NCBI GenBank assembly: GCA_022827095.1
Contig: JAJDTP010000005.1
Span: forward strand, 186,001-250,000
Direction: 5' to 3'
From: Dehalococcoidia bacterium
GTDB taxonomy: Bacteria > Chloroflexota > Dehalococcoidia > Lucifugimonadales > UBA3495
Length of the DNA stretch: 64,000 nt
Shown here: positions 8,989 to 17,746 of the stretch, one piece after another
Numbering within the stretch: the first letter of the stretch is position 1
Layout: each line of letters begins with the position of its first letter
Translations under genes and position numbers: made by a program
Notes under the pieces: model-generated
Databases searched by the model: none
Told to the model about the DNA's origin: nothing
The model's input: the letters and a program-made list of their open reading frames with translations, nothing else

Positions 8989-10608
8989 ATGGCTAAGTCG
9001 TTTAACTCGCAGCAGCTCGCTGAGCTGTTCAACGACACTTCCCCCTTTGCCCTGATTGATGTACGCGAGCCCGGTGAGTTCAACTCCAGCCACATCCCGG
9101 GAAGCAGCCTGATCCCCCGGCGCCGGTTGGAGTTCGACCTCCACGACGCCGTACCCCACGCGGGCACGCTGATCGTGCTCTGTGACGATGACGGGCGCCG
9201 GGTCTCTCAGGCGGTGGCAACCGTCGAGGCCATGGGATTTTCCAACGTCGGCTGGCTGGACGGCGGGATCAATCGCTGGGTGAGTTTGGACTATCCAACT
9301 GAATGGGGCGTCAACGTCCCCAGCAAGGACTTCGGCGAAAAGGTCGAGGTCGTCCACCATGTGCCGGAAATCGATGCCATCGAACTGCGCTCTCGCATGG
9401 ATCGCGGCGAAAAAATGGTCATCCTCGACACGCGGACGCCCGAGGAATACCGCCGCTTCTGCATCCCCGGCGGGCGCAGCGTGCCCGGTGGCGAGTTAGC
9501 CCTCCGCATCACCGACATCACGGCGGACCTGGACCCGGATACCACCGTAGTGGTGAATTGCGCCGGGCGAACGCGCAGCATCATCGGCACCCGCGTGCTG
9601 CAACGCATGGGCCTGGACCGTGAGGTAGTCGGCCTCAAGAACGGCACTTCCGGCTGGGTGCTGGCCGGCTACGAGCTGGAGTCCGGCGCAGATAGGGACC
9701 GCCTCCCCAACGTATCCGAGGAAGGCCGGGCTGCGGCTGAAGCCTACGCCGATAGGTGCGCCGCCGAAGACGGTGTCCGCTTCCTGGACGTCGCCGGCCT
9801 CGACGCCATGGCCGACCGCAGCGTCTCCGAAAGCATCTACTTCATAGACGTTCGCACTTCCGAGGAATACGACCGCGGCCGTATCCCCGGGTTCCGCTGG
9901 TTCCCCGGAGGACAGTGCGTCCAGCGCAGCGACGACGTCGCGGTGGTGAAGAACGCTCCGATAGTGTTCTGTTGCGACGGCCGAGCGCGGGCCGCTCTAA
10001 CTGCCTCCTGGTATCGTCAGCTGGGACACGCAGAGGTCTACGCTGTTGATGGCGGTACCCAGGCATGGGTGGCGGACAACCGCCCCCTGGAGTCGGGCAT
10101 GAGCATCGCCGCCTTGAACGACGGTTCCATAGCCGGTGAAACGGAGTCCGAACTTCTGGTGGAGGCTCGGCGCGCCGTGCCCACCGTTTCCGCCCAGGCC
10201 CTCGACCAGAACCCGCCTGAAGTCGTCATCTTCGTCGACACCAGCCAGGAATTCGCCCGCGCTCACGTTCCCGGTTCCCGCTGGGTCCCGCGCGGGTGGC
10301 TCGAATGGCAGATCACGGACCACGTGAAATCCAACGACACCAGCATCGTCGTCACCTGCGTCGATGGGCGCCAGTCCCTGTTGGCGGCGGCGGCGCTCCG
10401 GCAGATCGGGTATTCCGACGTGACTGCTCTGGCCGGTGGCGTCACCTCGTGGCAGGCGGCCCGCCTGCCCGTTGAAGAGGGGCTGAGCGGGGTCACACGT
10501 ACGCCTTCGGACATCGTATTCAGCGGCCCGGATCGCACCTACGCCGATATGCAGAACTACCTGCGCTGGGAGACCGCGCTGGGCGAGAAATACGCGCCGG
10601 GCACATAA
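8989..10608 (+). CDS. Four-domain rhodanese-like sulfurtransferase
   Basis: A 539-residue protein of four consecutive rhodanese domains, each with a loop cysteine: Cys65 (CDDDGRR), Cys191 (CAGRTRS), Cys329 (CDGRARA) and Cys457 (CVDGRQS). Each domain also shows the upstream DxR/DT and the HIPGS/RIPGF/HVPGS loop. Rhodaneses transfer sulfane sulfur from thiosulfate or persulfides. All four cysteines are kept, so no domain looks plainly inactive. ATG 8989 has GGAG eight bases upstream and is preferred over 8953. The 267-base gap before it contains an unassigned TATAAT at 8775-8780. Context suggests thiol oxidation with the upstream cupin. Confidence 0.92.
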   Translation: MAKSFNSQQLAELFNDTSPFALIDVREPGEFNSSHIPGSSLIPRRRLEFDLHDAVPHAGTLIVLCDDDGRRVSQAVATVEAMGFSNVGWLDGGINRWVSLDYPTEWGVNVPSKDFGEKVEVVHHVPEIDAIELRSRMDRGEKMVILDTRTPEEYRRFCIPGGRSVPGGELALRITDITADLDPDTTVVVNCAGRTRSIIGTRVLQRMGLDREVVGLKNGTSGWVLAGYELESGADRDRLPNVSEEGRAAAEAYADRCAAEDGVRFLDVAGLDAMADRSVSESIYFIDVRTSEEYDRGRIPGFRWFPGGQCVQRSDDVAVVKNAPIVFCCDGRARAALTASWYRQLGHAEVYAVDGGTQAWVADNRPLESGMSIAALNDGSIAGETESELLVEARRAVPTVSAQALDQNPPEVVIFVDTSQEFARAHVPGSRWVPRGWLEWQITDHVKSNDTSIVVTCVDGRQSLLAAAALRQIGYSDVTALAGGVTSWQAARLPVEEGLSGVTRTPSDIVFSGPDRTYADMQNYLRWETALGEKYAPGT

Positions 10609-10637
10609 GGAGCGTTGCGTTCAACGGAGGCAGCGTC

Positions 10638-11316
10638 ATGGCCACGCAAGCGCCAAAACCAACCGTAGTTGGCCCGGCGACGGATAACGCGGACGACTTC
10701 CCCCGTTCCCTCTGGTTGGTCCGCTGCGTTTGAAGTTGGCCGCGCTGGGCGTTGACGGCAGCGGCCCGGATTTCGGCGAAAAGCTATGCCTGCTTTCACG
10801 GGACAATGAATGTTATGAGTTTGAATACTCGGCCAAAGGGGAGCTGATCATAATGCCCCCGGTTGGAGCCGAGGGCAGCCATGGTGAGCAGGGAATCAAT
10901 TACGCTCTGTTCGGCTGGGGATTGGATAATCCCGGACGCACCTACTCGCAGACTCGCTCTTCCGCCTACCCAGCGGAGCGCAGTACATGCCCGATGCCGC
11001 CTGGATCTCCCAGGAACGCTTTGAAAACCTCACTGCCCTGGAACATCGCGGATCCATCAACGGGGCGCCCGATTTCCTGATCGAGCTGCATTCACGCTTC
11101 GACAGCCTCAGGGCAGGCCTGGCCAAAATGCAGGAATGGATGGGCGCCGGCGCGAAGCTGGGCTGGTACATCCAGCCATACCGGCGTCGGGTCTATGTGT
11201 ACCGTGCCGGCCGGGACGTTGAAATACTGGAAAACCCGGAAACGCTGTCTAGTGAAGATGTGGCGCCCGGCTTTGTGCTGGAGGTGCGGCGGCTGATTTT
11301 TGACCGCTACGAGTAG
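10638..11316 (+). pseudogene. Frameshifted Uma2-family gene
   Basis: Remnant of a Uma2 (DUF820, PD-(D/E)XK nuclease-like) gene. It starts at ATG 10638 after GGAGG, and the frame is lost near 10728, where LWL should continue into PLRLKLAALG. A second frame change near 10970 restores LPSGAQYMPDAAWISQERF and continues to the stop at 11316 (EVRRLIFDRYE). It aligns end to end with the intact copies at 13107 and 13798. At least two frameshifts make a full product unlikely, though sequencing error cannot be excluded without reads. Confidence 0.8.
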
Positions 11317-11564
11317 CCGTCGCCGCCGGTTGCCACCAGGTCGCTTTCTTCCGGGTTCGGTTCTATCCTCAGCGTCTGTACGATCCGGTTGTACGTCGGT
11401 TCCGACTCGTGGGTTTGGGCCACGTGGCCGGTGGCCGCGTCCTCGGCGCGTCGCCGGTCGTCGAAGATGTCGTACCAGTCGCACTCCGCGCAGTCCACGC
11501 GCCACTCCGTTCGCCCGGTGGGCACCTGCTCAGTAATCTCGACGATGATATGCAGCGTGGTCAC
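11307..11564 (-). CDS. Small hypothetical protein with CxxC motif
   Basis: An 85-residue protein with GTG start at 11564 and an AGGAGG site seven bases upstream, which makes expression likely. It opens with a beta-strand-like MTTLHIIVEITEQV, has Cys25 and Cys28 in DCAECDWYD, and an acidic/basic helix DDRRRAEDAATGHVAQTHE. The His after the cysteines could complete a zinc site, but that is inference. It converges on the Uma2 pseudogene and overlaps it by ten bases. The family was not recognised. Confidence 0.65.
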   Translation of the reverse strand: MTTLHIIVEITEQVPTGRTEWRVDCAECDWYDIFDDRRRAEDAATGHVAQTHESEPTYNRIVQTLRIEPNPEESDLVATGGDGYS

Positions 11565-11642
11565 TGGAACCTCCTGGGTGTTCCTGCGGGGTGCGACTAC
11601 CCGCGATTGTTCATCCGGCCGCGCCGGGTGTCAAATCCTCTT

Positions 11643-11799
11643 GCGTACCCGGTTCCGTAAATCGTCAGCAGCAGGATCCACGAGATTTAATGATTGTGCA
11701 GGATGGGGAGAGCTCCAAAACGGAACGGTTCCAATCCTGATAATCCCCGCATCTTGAAAATCCTGCTTCTGATGTCCCCCCGTCGTAAACCGGGTACGC
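11643..11799. repeat. Dispersed palindromic intergenic element, copy C, with 12-bp terminal inverted repeats
   Basis: Best-preserved copy, 157 bases. The ends are GCGTACCCGGTT (11643-11654) and its exact inverse AACCGGGTACGC (11788-11799). Internal arms read CGTCAGCAGCAGGATCC and AAAATCCTGCTTCTGATG, around a centre of CGGAACGGTTCC. It occupies much of the 331-base gap before the sulfite oxidase gene. No transposase is encoded. Confidence 0.78.
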
Positions 11800-11895
11800 G
11801 TGAGCCCGTCCCACACTTGTCGCCGCGCCGCCGGCATGGGAAACTGGCACATCGCCGGCTTGGGCCCGGCCATCCAACCATGGAGACGCACACCA

Positions 11896-13101
11896 ATGAC
11901 TACCCAGCAGAACACCCCGGGGAACCAGGCCGATGACGCCGCCCGGCCCGACTTTTTGCAAATGGACGGCTCACAGCCCGCGGACGGCGACGACAAGACG
12001 GATTCCTGGTACGGCTGGCCCCACAAGAAGGTCGAACCCGTCACCCTGCTGCGTCCCGATGGCAAGACCGAGCGCGTCCGCACGCCGGTCATGGACCTTG
12101 AGGGTCTCATCACACCCACCGAATTGCACTATGTCGTCCAGCATTTCGGCGTACCCGACACGGTGGCCGTCCGCGACTGGTCGCTGTCCGTCGATGGAGA
12201 GGTCAAGAAACCCCTGCGGCTGACCTACGAAGACGTTCGCCGTTTCCCGTCCCGTTCGGTTCGAACCGTGATGGAATGCTCCGGCAGCGACGCCACCTAT
12301 TTCGAGTACTTCAAGGGCGAAGGACCGCGACCGTCCCGCACCCAGGAGCGGATGATCTTGTCCGGCAGCGAGTGGACCGGCGTGCCCCTGGCCGCCATCC
12401 TCAACGAGGCTGGCCTGACCGGCCGCGCCACCCACATCCGCGCCGAAGGTTGGGATGAAGGCGTGCCCGCCACCGCCGAAGAGGGCACCGAGCCGTTCTT
12501 CTACGACAAAGGCCTTCCCCTCCAGAAAGCCCTGCATCCCGACACCATTCTCGCCTACGCGCAAAACGGTCAGGTGCTCGAGCACTTGCACGGCGCACCC
12601 ATCCGCCTTCTTGTGCCCGGCTGGTCGGGCAACTGGTCGGTCAAGTGGCTGCGCCGGCTGGAAGTCCTGGATCACGAGCCGGACTGCTGGTACCACTACA
12701 ACTTCTACTACTACGGCGATTCTCCCGACGATCCCAACAAGGAATTGATTACCACCATCGGCGTCAAGTCCCTGGTTTCTCAGCCCAACGACGACACTTC
12801 GGTCCTGCCCGCGGGCCAGCACGTCGTGCGTGGTTACGCCTGGAGCGGCGGCGGCGCCATTACCCAGGTCGACGTCAGCGTCGACGGTGGGAAGTCCTGG
12901 CAGCCCGCGCGACTGGAGGAGCCGGCGGAGCGCTGGATGTGGAGGCGCTGGTCCTGGGCCTGGGACGCTGCTCCCGGTCAGTACACCGTGATGTCCCGAG
13001 CCACCGACAGCGTCGGCAACGTCCAGTCCCACGAACCGCGCTACAACAACATGCGCAAGAACTTCAGCGCCATCGTCGGGTACGACATCACCGTCGAGTA
13101 G
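11896..13101 (+). CDS. Sulfite oxidase-family molybdopterin enzyme
   Basis: A 401-residue enzyme of the sulfite oxidase fold. The N-terminal molybdopterin domain (residues ~70-265) contains the molybdenum-ligand cysteine Cys128 in TVMECSGSD, plus HGAPIRLLVPGWSGNWSVKW. The C-terminal Mo-co dimerisation domain (~290-395) includes GYAWSGGGAITQVDVSVDGG and RWSWAWDAAPG. It has no signal peptide and no heme domain, so it would act in the cytoplasm with a separate electron acceptor. The expected reaction is sulfite to sulfate. Uma2 genes follow five bases downstream. It needs molybdopterin, and moeA lies at 50185 in this window. Confidence 0.88.
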   Translation: MTTQQNTPGNQADDAARPDFLQMDGSQPADGDDKTDSWYGWPHKKVEPVTLLRPDGKTERVRTPVMDLEGLITPTELHYVVQHFGVPDTVAVRDWSLSVDGEVKKPLRLTYEDVRRFPSRSVRTVMECSGSDATYFEYFKGEGPRPSRTQERMILSGSEWTGVPLAAILNEAGLTGRATHIRAEGWDEGVPATAEEGTEPFFYDKGLPLQKALHPDTILAYAQNGQVLEHLHGAPIRLLVPGWSGNWSVKWLRRLEVLDHEPDCWYHYNFYYYGDSPDDPNKELITTIGVKSLVSQPNDDTSVLPAGQHVVRGYAWSGGGAITQVDVSVDGGKSWQPARLEEPAERWMWRRWSWAWDAAPGQYTVMSRATDSVGNVQSHEPRYNNMRKNFSAIVGYDITVE

Positions 13102-13106
13102 ACAGC

Positions 13107-13787
13107 ATGACCACGGCCGCCAAACCTGCTCGCCAAAGCGGCGCGACAGCTGAGACTGGATTGTCGCTGTGGCTTCCTTTGCGGGTCGATCTGTCCGCTC
13201 TGGGCATCGACCCGCGCGCGCCGGATTTCGCCGAGCGGTTCTTCCGCATGGCTTGCGACAACGAGCCCTACGAGTTTGAATACACTGCCCAGGGAGAATT
13301 GGTCGTTATGCCGCCAGCCGGTTGGGAGAGCAACATCGGAGAGAACGAGACCAACGTTACGTTGGCTTTTTGGCGACGAGAAAACGGTGGCTATGCGTCC
13401 TCTCAGAACGTGCTGTACCAGTTGCCCAGTGGGGCAATGTACATGCCCGATGCCGCTTGGATCACCCAGGAAAGATTCGACGCTCTCCGCTCCGGCGAAT
13501 ATCGGAGCACCATCCCCGGGGCGCCCGATTTCGTTGTCGAAGTCCGATCCCGAACCGACCGCGTCGAGGCCGGTCTGGCCAAAATGCAGGAATGGATGGA
13601 CGGCGGCGCCCGCCTGGGCTGGTACATCGACCCCTACGGGCGGCGCGTCTACGTCTACCGGACGGGTCGGGAGGTTGAGGTACTTGACGATCCCGACACC
13701 CTGTCCGGCGAGGATGTGCTGGCCGGTTTCGTTTTTGAAGTGAAACGGCTCGTGTTCGACCGGTACACCGAACTCGCGTGCCGCTGA
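13107..13787 (+). CDS. Uma2 family protein (DUF820), intact copy 1
   Basis: A 226-residue Uma2-family protein with the PD-(D/E)XK-like core: GELVVMPPAGWESN, YMPDAAWITQERF, then GAPDFVVEVRSRTD and KMQEWMDGGARLGWYIDP. Asp, Glu and Lys residues in PDFVVEV and the following helix correspond to nuclease metal ligands in related folds. The cellular role of Uma2 proteins is not established. It starts five bases after the sulfite oxidase stop and has no clear ribosome binding site, suggesting coupled translation. It is closely similar to the pseudogene upstream and the copy at 13798. Confidence 0.88.
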   Translation: MTTAAKPARQSGATAETGLSLWLPLRVDLSALGIDPRAPDFAERFFRMACDNEPYEFEYTAQGELVVMPPAGWESNIGENETNVTLAFWRRENGGYASSQNVLYQLPSGAMYMPDAAWITQERFDALRSGEYRSTIPGAPDFVVEVRSRTDRVEAGLAKMQEWMDGGARLGWYIDPYGRRVYVYRTGREVEVLDDPDTLSGEDVLAGFVFEVKRLVFDRYTELACR

Positions 13788-13797
13788 GAGCACCAGC

Positions 13798-14508
13798 ATG
13801 ACGACCATCACCTCCATTTCGGGACAAGTGCCCGTCGGAGCAGCGCGGCCGGCTCCTGTCAAGGGCGCGGCCGATCTCCCCTTGGCAGGGCAACTGCGCC
13901 TGAACCTGTCGGCCTTGGGTATCGACGCTAATGCGCCGGACTTCGCCGAGCGTCTGTGTCGCCTCTCTGCTGACAATGAACCCTATGACTTCGAAATTTC
14001 AGCGAAAGGAGAACTCATCGTAATGCCACCGTCCGGTTGGGAAAGCGGCGCCAACGAACAGGCGGCCAGCTCCAGAGTGGCTATTTGGCAGGATGACAAT
14101 GGCGGTCTTAGCTTCCCGCCCACGGTGATGTTTAACCTTCCCAATGGAGCGCGCTATATCCCGGATGCTTCCTGGATCTCCCAGGAGCGATACGAGCGCC
14201 TGCTCGCCCAAGAATATCAAAGCACCATTGACGGCGCGCCCGACTTCGTGGTTGAGATCCGCTCCCGCACCTACAACCTTGCTGAAGGCCTCGCCAAGAT
14301 GCAGGAGTGGATGGACGGCGGAGCACGTCTGGGCTGGTATATTGACCTTTACGAAACGCGGACGTACCTATTTCGCGCGGGCCAGCCCGTTGAAATCCTC
14401 GACAATCCTGAAACCCTTTCCGGTGAGGACGTGCTGCCCGGCTTCGTGTTCGAGGTGAGGCGGCTGACATTCGCCCGCCACGGCCGGCTGTCCGGCAACG
14501 GAGACTAA
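13798..14508 (+). CDS. Uma2 family protein (DUF820), intact copy 2
   Basis: A 236-residue paralogue of the preceding gene, with matching core GELIVMPPSGWESG, YIPDASWISQERY, APDFVVEIRSRTY and KMQEWMDGGARLGWYID. The N-terminal 35 residues differ from copy 1 and begin MTTITSISGQVPVGAA. That peptide resembles the start of the acyl-CoA dehydrogenase gene four bases downstream (MTTIASILEQAPVVAA), with 11 of 16 positions identical. Tandem duplication of Uma2 genes is common, but the shared leader with an unrelated gene is not. Confidence 0.88.
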   Translation: MTTITSISGQVPVGAARPAPVKGAADLPLAGQLRLNLSALGIDANAPDFAERLCRLSADNEPYDFEISAKGELIVMPPSGWESGANEQAASSRVAIWQDDNGGLSFPPTVMFNLPNGARYIPDASWISQERYERLLAQEYQSTIDGAPDFVVEIRSRTYNLAEGLAKMQEWMDGGARLGWYIDLYETRTYLFRAGQPVEILDNPETLSGEDVLPGFVFEVRRLTFARHGRLSGNGD

Positions 14509-14512
14509 AAGA

Positions 14513-15667
14513 ATGACGACCATTGCATCCATCTTGGAACAGGCCCCCGTCGTGGCGGCGGAGTGGGCCGAAGAGCGGGCCGACCGCCAGCAGCGCACCA
14601 AGGCCGACCCGGCCGATTACACGCGCCTTGCCGAGATCGGCGTGCCCCTGATGGCGGTGCCCACCGACTTGGGCGGCACCTGGGAGAGCATCGAGCAATC
14701 GGCCCGACCCATCTGCTCCATGCTCCGAAATCTGGCCGTCGGCGATCCGTCCATCACCCTGGCTAGTGCCATGCACCACTTGGTGCTGGCATCCTGGCGT
14801 CTGCCCACCGTCCCCGAACCCTTCACTGCAGGGTGGATCAAGCAGCGCAACGCGGTTTTCGACAGTGTCCACAGCGGTTGCTGGTGGGGCACCATCGTCA
14901 GCGAACCTGGTTCCGGCGGCGACACCTCCCGCACCGCCTCCGTGTGCGAACCCGATGGCAATGGCGACTTCGGCTATCGCATCTCCGGTCAGAAGCACTT
15001 TGGCAGTGGGTCGGGTCTCACGTCTTTCATGACCACCCGGGCCCTGGCCGCCGGCGAAACCGTTCCCGACCTCTTCTTCATGGAAGTCCGTAACCACCCG
15101 TGGGATGGCACCACCGGGCTCAAACTCACCGCCGAGTGGCGCGGCCACGGCATGAAGTCCACCAACAGCCACGCTTTCGAATTCGCGGATTTTCCGGCCA
15201 CTCGCGTAGCCTGGCCCAACCACCAGGCCGAGTTGATGGGCGCTAACGGCGGATTGGGCGCTGCGGCGTTTACCTCGGTGATCGTCGGCGTCGTCGATGC
15301 GGCGATGGATCACGTGCGTCCCCGCATCAAGAGCGGCATGGCGTCCGACCCCGGCCTGCGGGCGTTTCAGCAGGTCGAGTGGGCCCATGCCGAGCAGGAG
15401 GCCTGGCTCATCGGGCAGGCATGGGAAGGCGCCATCCGCTGCCTGGAGACCAACACCGGCCGCCGTGAGCTCCTCCTGGCGAAAGAGAGCGTGGCCCGCC
15501 TCGCCGAGGACTGCCTGGGGCGCCTCTGCAAGCTGTCCGGCGGCGGCGCCTATACCCGTTACTCCCCGCTTTCCGTCTGGTACGACGATGTGCGCGCCCT
15601 CGGCTACCTGCGCCCCCCGTGGGCGCTGGCCTGGGACCAGGTTTTCCAGCAGAGCCTCGCCGAATAG
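14513..15667 (+). CDS. Acyl-CoA dehydrogenase family protein
   Basis: A 384-residue flavoprotein of the acyl-CoA dehydrogenase fold: an N-terminal helical domain (DYTRLAEIGVPLMAVPTDLGG), the middle beta domain with the FAD/substrate loop GTIVSEPGSGGDTSRT, and a C-terminal helical bundle. It may oxidise an acyl-CoA or act as a flavin-dependent monooxygenase of the DszC/SfnB group, given the sulfur-related neighbours. The usual catalytic glutamate is not identifiable by eye. It starts four bases after the Uma2 stop, so it is in the same transcript as the sulfite oxidase. Confidence 0.82.
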   Translation: MTTIASILEQAPVVAAEWAEERADRQQRTKADPADYTRLAEIGVPLMAVPTDLGGTWESIEQSARPICSMLRNLAVGDPSITLASAMHHLVLASWRLPTVPEPFTAGWIKQRNAVFDSVHSGCWWGTIVSEPGSGGDTSRTASVCEPDGNGDFGYRISGQKHFGSGSGLTSFMTTRALAAGETVPDLFFMEVRNHPWDGTTGLKLTAEWRGHGMKSTNSHAFEFADFPATRVAWPNHQAELMGANGGLGAAAFTSVIVGVVDAAMDHVRPRIKSGMASDPGLRAFQQVEWAHAEQEAWLIGQAWEGAIRCLETNTGRRELLLAKESVARLAEDCLGRLCKLSGGGAYTRYSPLSVWYDDVRALGYLRPPWALAWDQVFQQSLAE

Positions 15668-15689
15668 CTCGGCAAACGGCCCCGTCGTT

Positions 15690-15838
15690 GTTCAGAGTTG
15701 CGGGGAAGGTGTCATTGCGAACGAAGCGCGGCAATCTCGTCGGCGCAGGGGAGTCTTCCCGGACCGGCGTTGCCATGGTGGCGTCGAGATTGCTGCGGAG
15801 CAAGTGCCTTGCAATGACAACCTCGTTCAACTCTGAAC
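15690..15838. repeat. MITE-like element of the CATTGCGA family with inverted ends
   Basis: The left end GTTCAGAGTTG (15690-15700) is exactly inverted at 15828-15838 (CAACTCTGAAC). The inner GTCATTGC (15711) is inverted as GCAATGAC, ending at 15818. The core carries GAACGAAGCGCGGCAATCTC, a motif also found at 42289, 51896, 62917 and 63605. It is non-coding and fills the gap between two genes. Confidence 0.75.
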
Positions 15839-15897
15839 TTTTACACGGCAACCCCGCGATTGGCGCGCGGGCGGTGGCGGGAGTACAATAGCCCCTT

Positions 15898-16185
15898 ATG
15901 GTCGGTTACGCCAGGCGCAACTTCGCCCTATTGACCTCCGTCGGCGCGATGGTGGTGACCATCATGCTGATCATCTTCTTCGGCGCGTGGGCGGTCGCGG
16001 CATCCGACGGCTCGGACTTCTCGAGCCTCGCCGACACTGCCACCGCTGGCTTTGCCGGTACCTCTTACCAATCTGCGTCGGTTACCGCCGCCGAACCCGA
16101 CACGGCTCCCCGTTTGGCCTCGGCCAGTCCTGCCTCCGAAACCTGGTGGGGCAAAGCCTTGCTCGGCGCCTGCCCCCTGCACTGA
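15898..16185 (+). CDS. Small single-pass membrane protein
   Basis: A 95-residue protein with a basic N-terminus (MVGYARRNF) and one hydrophobic segment (LLTSVGAMVVTIMLIIFFGAW, split around residues 11-33), then a Ser/Ala/Thr-rich tail. No ribosome binding site is seen. A TACAAT hexamer at 15884-15889 sits eight bases before the ATG, which would make a leaderless message. The MFS gene follows 33 bases later with its own AGGAG, so the two may be co-transcribed. The family was not recognised, and coding status rests on the membrane segment and base composition. Confidence 0.5.
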   Translation: MVGYARRNFALLTSVGAMVVTIMLIIFFGAWAVAASDGSDFSSLADTATAGFAGTSYQSASVTAAEPDTAPRLASASPASETWWGKALLGACPLH

Positions 16186-16218
16186 TCCTCTCATTCCTCG
16201 TTCAGGAGATCACTCCGA

Positions 16219-17670
16219 ATGGCTTCCCTTCACGGACTCCGCCGACCCGAGGGCCGGTTTCACTACGCTTGGGTGATTCTGGGCATCCTGGCCGTCGTGC
16301 AGATCTTCGGCCAGTCGATTTCCATGTCGGCCGGCATCATGATCCCGGAACTCCGGGAACCTCTGGCCGACGGCGGCAAGTTCGGCTGGCCGGTTGGACT
16401 GATCGGGGCCGCGCTGGCCGGATACTACCTCGTGGGCTCCCTCACCTCGCCCTACAGCGGACGCCTCGGCGACATCCTCGGCGCGCGCAAACTGCTGGTG
16501 GCCGGAGGTGTCCTGTTCGGCGCCAGCATGATCCTGATCGGGTTCATCACGCAAATTTGGCAGTTCTTCATCGTCTATTCCGTGATGCTCGCTCTCACGT
16601 CGTCCATCACCATTGTTCCCCTGATGGCCGCCGTAAACCCCTGGTTCAAGCGCCGGCTGGGCTTGGGGATTGGTCTGATGTGGGCCGCCGGCGGGTTGGG
16701 CGCTGCGTTGTTGGCGCCCGTCTACTCGGTCCTGCTGGAACAGTTCGGGTGGACCACTACGTTCGTGTCCATCGGCGCCGCCGGCGGTGGCATTACGCTC
16801 CTACTGGTGCCTTTCTTCCGCAACCAGCCGTCGGAAAAAGGTCTCCTCGCCTACGGCGCCAGCCCACACGATAAGCCGGCCAGGGTCTTCAGCCCTGAAG
16901 CGGCCAAAATCAGGCTTCAGGTTTTCCAGAAGCAGATGCGCCACACCCGGGCTTTCTGGAACCTTCCGGTGATCCACGGGTTGGGTTGTGCCGGTCACGG
17001 CATCGTTCTGATCTACGTGATCGACTACGCTGTCAAAGAGGGTGTGCTGTTTACTACGGCCGCTATCATCCTCACCTTGATCCAGATCTTCAGCATCGCC
17101 GGCCGGTTCGCCGTGCCCATCATCACCGAGCGCATCGGCGGCAAACCGATAATGGCAACTGCGCTGGCGATCCAGGCCCTCTCGGTTGGATTGCTTTTGC
17201 TCCCTTCGGGCGTCTTGGGATACACCGCAAATATTCCCCTGCCCTTCATGGGATCATTTGACGTTCCGCTGGCATTTTTCCTCTTTGGTATCGTTTTCGG
17301 ACTCGGATTCGGTGGCGAGATGTCCGCGTACCCGGTGGTCAACCGGCAGTATTACGGGACCGGCCCCGTCGGCTCCGTGTACGGCATGCAGATTTCCGGG
17401 GCCATGATGGGCCATTGCATATCCACGGTGGCGGCCGGCGTTATCATCCAGTTCTTGAGTTTTGGCCACGCCTTCCTCCTGTCCATGGCGTTCAGCGGTC
17501 TGGGCGTAATCATCATCATGACGTTGGAAACCACCAAGCGCGAACTGATCCCCAACTGGGAGGATCAACTTCCGGTCGAGGCCCGGACCGCTCCGCCTCC
17601 GGCCATGGTGCCCCCGGCCGCCGCCGCCACCGGTGTGGCCTTCGGCAGCGCCGGCGGCGACGGCAACTAG
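16219..17670 (+). CDS. Major facilitator superfamily transporter
   Basis: A 483-residue integral membrane transporter with about twelve hydrophobic segments. The cytoplasmic loop between helices 2 and 3 carries SGRLGDILGARK, the MFS signature, and there is a central loop around residues 205-250. The order of segments and the NPWFKRRLGLGIGLMWA stretch resemble the oxalate/formate antiporter and monocarboxylate branches. The likely substrate is therefore an organic acid, but this is inference. The start has AGGAG ten bases upstream. The C-terminal 40 residues are Pro/Ala-rich. Confidence 0.88.
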   Translation: MASLHGLRRPEGRFHYAWVILGILAVVQIFGQSISMSAGIMIPELREPLADGGKFGWPVGLIGAALAGYYLVGSLTSPYSGRLGDILGARKLLVAGGVLFGASMILIGFITQIWQFFIVYSVMLALTSSITIVPLMAAVNPWFKRRLGLGIGLMWAAGGLGAALLAPVYSVLLEQFGWTTTFVSIGAAGGGITLLLVPFFRNQPSEKGLLAYGASPHDKPARVFSPEAAKIRLQVFQKQMRHTRAFWNLPVIHGLGCAGHGIVLIYVIDYAVKEGVLFTTAAIILTLIQIFSIAGRFAVPIITERIGGKPIMATALAIQALSVGLLLLPSGVLGYTANIPLPFMGSFDVPLAFFLFGIVFGLGFGGEMSAYPVVNRQYYGTGPVGSVYGMQISGAMMGHCISTVAAGVIIQFLSFGHAFLLSMAFSGLGVIIIMTLETTKRELIPNWEDQLPVEARTAPPPAMVPPAAAATGVAFGSAGGDGN

Positions 17671-17687
17671 GGCACGTTGGCTATAGC

Positions 17688-17740
17688 GTCATTCCAGCGA
17701 AAGAACGTGACCCCGCACTCGATACGGGGCCGGAATCCAG
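17688..17740. repeat. GTCATTCC-family intergenic repeat
   Basis: Starts GTCATTCCAGCGAAAG and ends GGGGCCGGAATCCAG, the same framework as the elements at 51716 and 58661. It ends six bases before the DUF6941 ATG, so it supplies that gene's leader. Confidence 0.6.
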
Positions 17741-17746
17741 TTTCGT

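Noticed and set aside
10730-10735. TGA in the first Uma2 copy as a selenocysteine codon
   Set aside because: The frame is lost before it and restored only by shifting; relatives in this window have no cysteine or Sec there.
13041-13976. Minus-strand frame of 311 codons across the Uma2 genes
   Set aside because: It mirrors two plus-strand Uma2 genes with clear motifs and coupled starts.
14132-15388. Minus-strand frame of 418 codons across the Uma2/acyl-CoA dehydrogenase boundary
   Set aside because: The plus strand there has clear family motifs, while the minus reading is low complexity.
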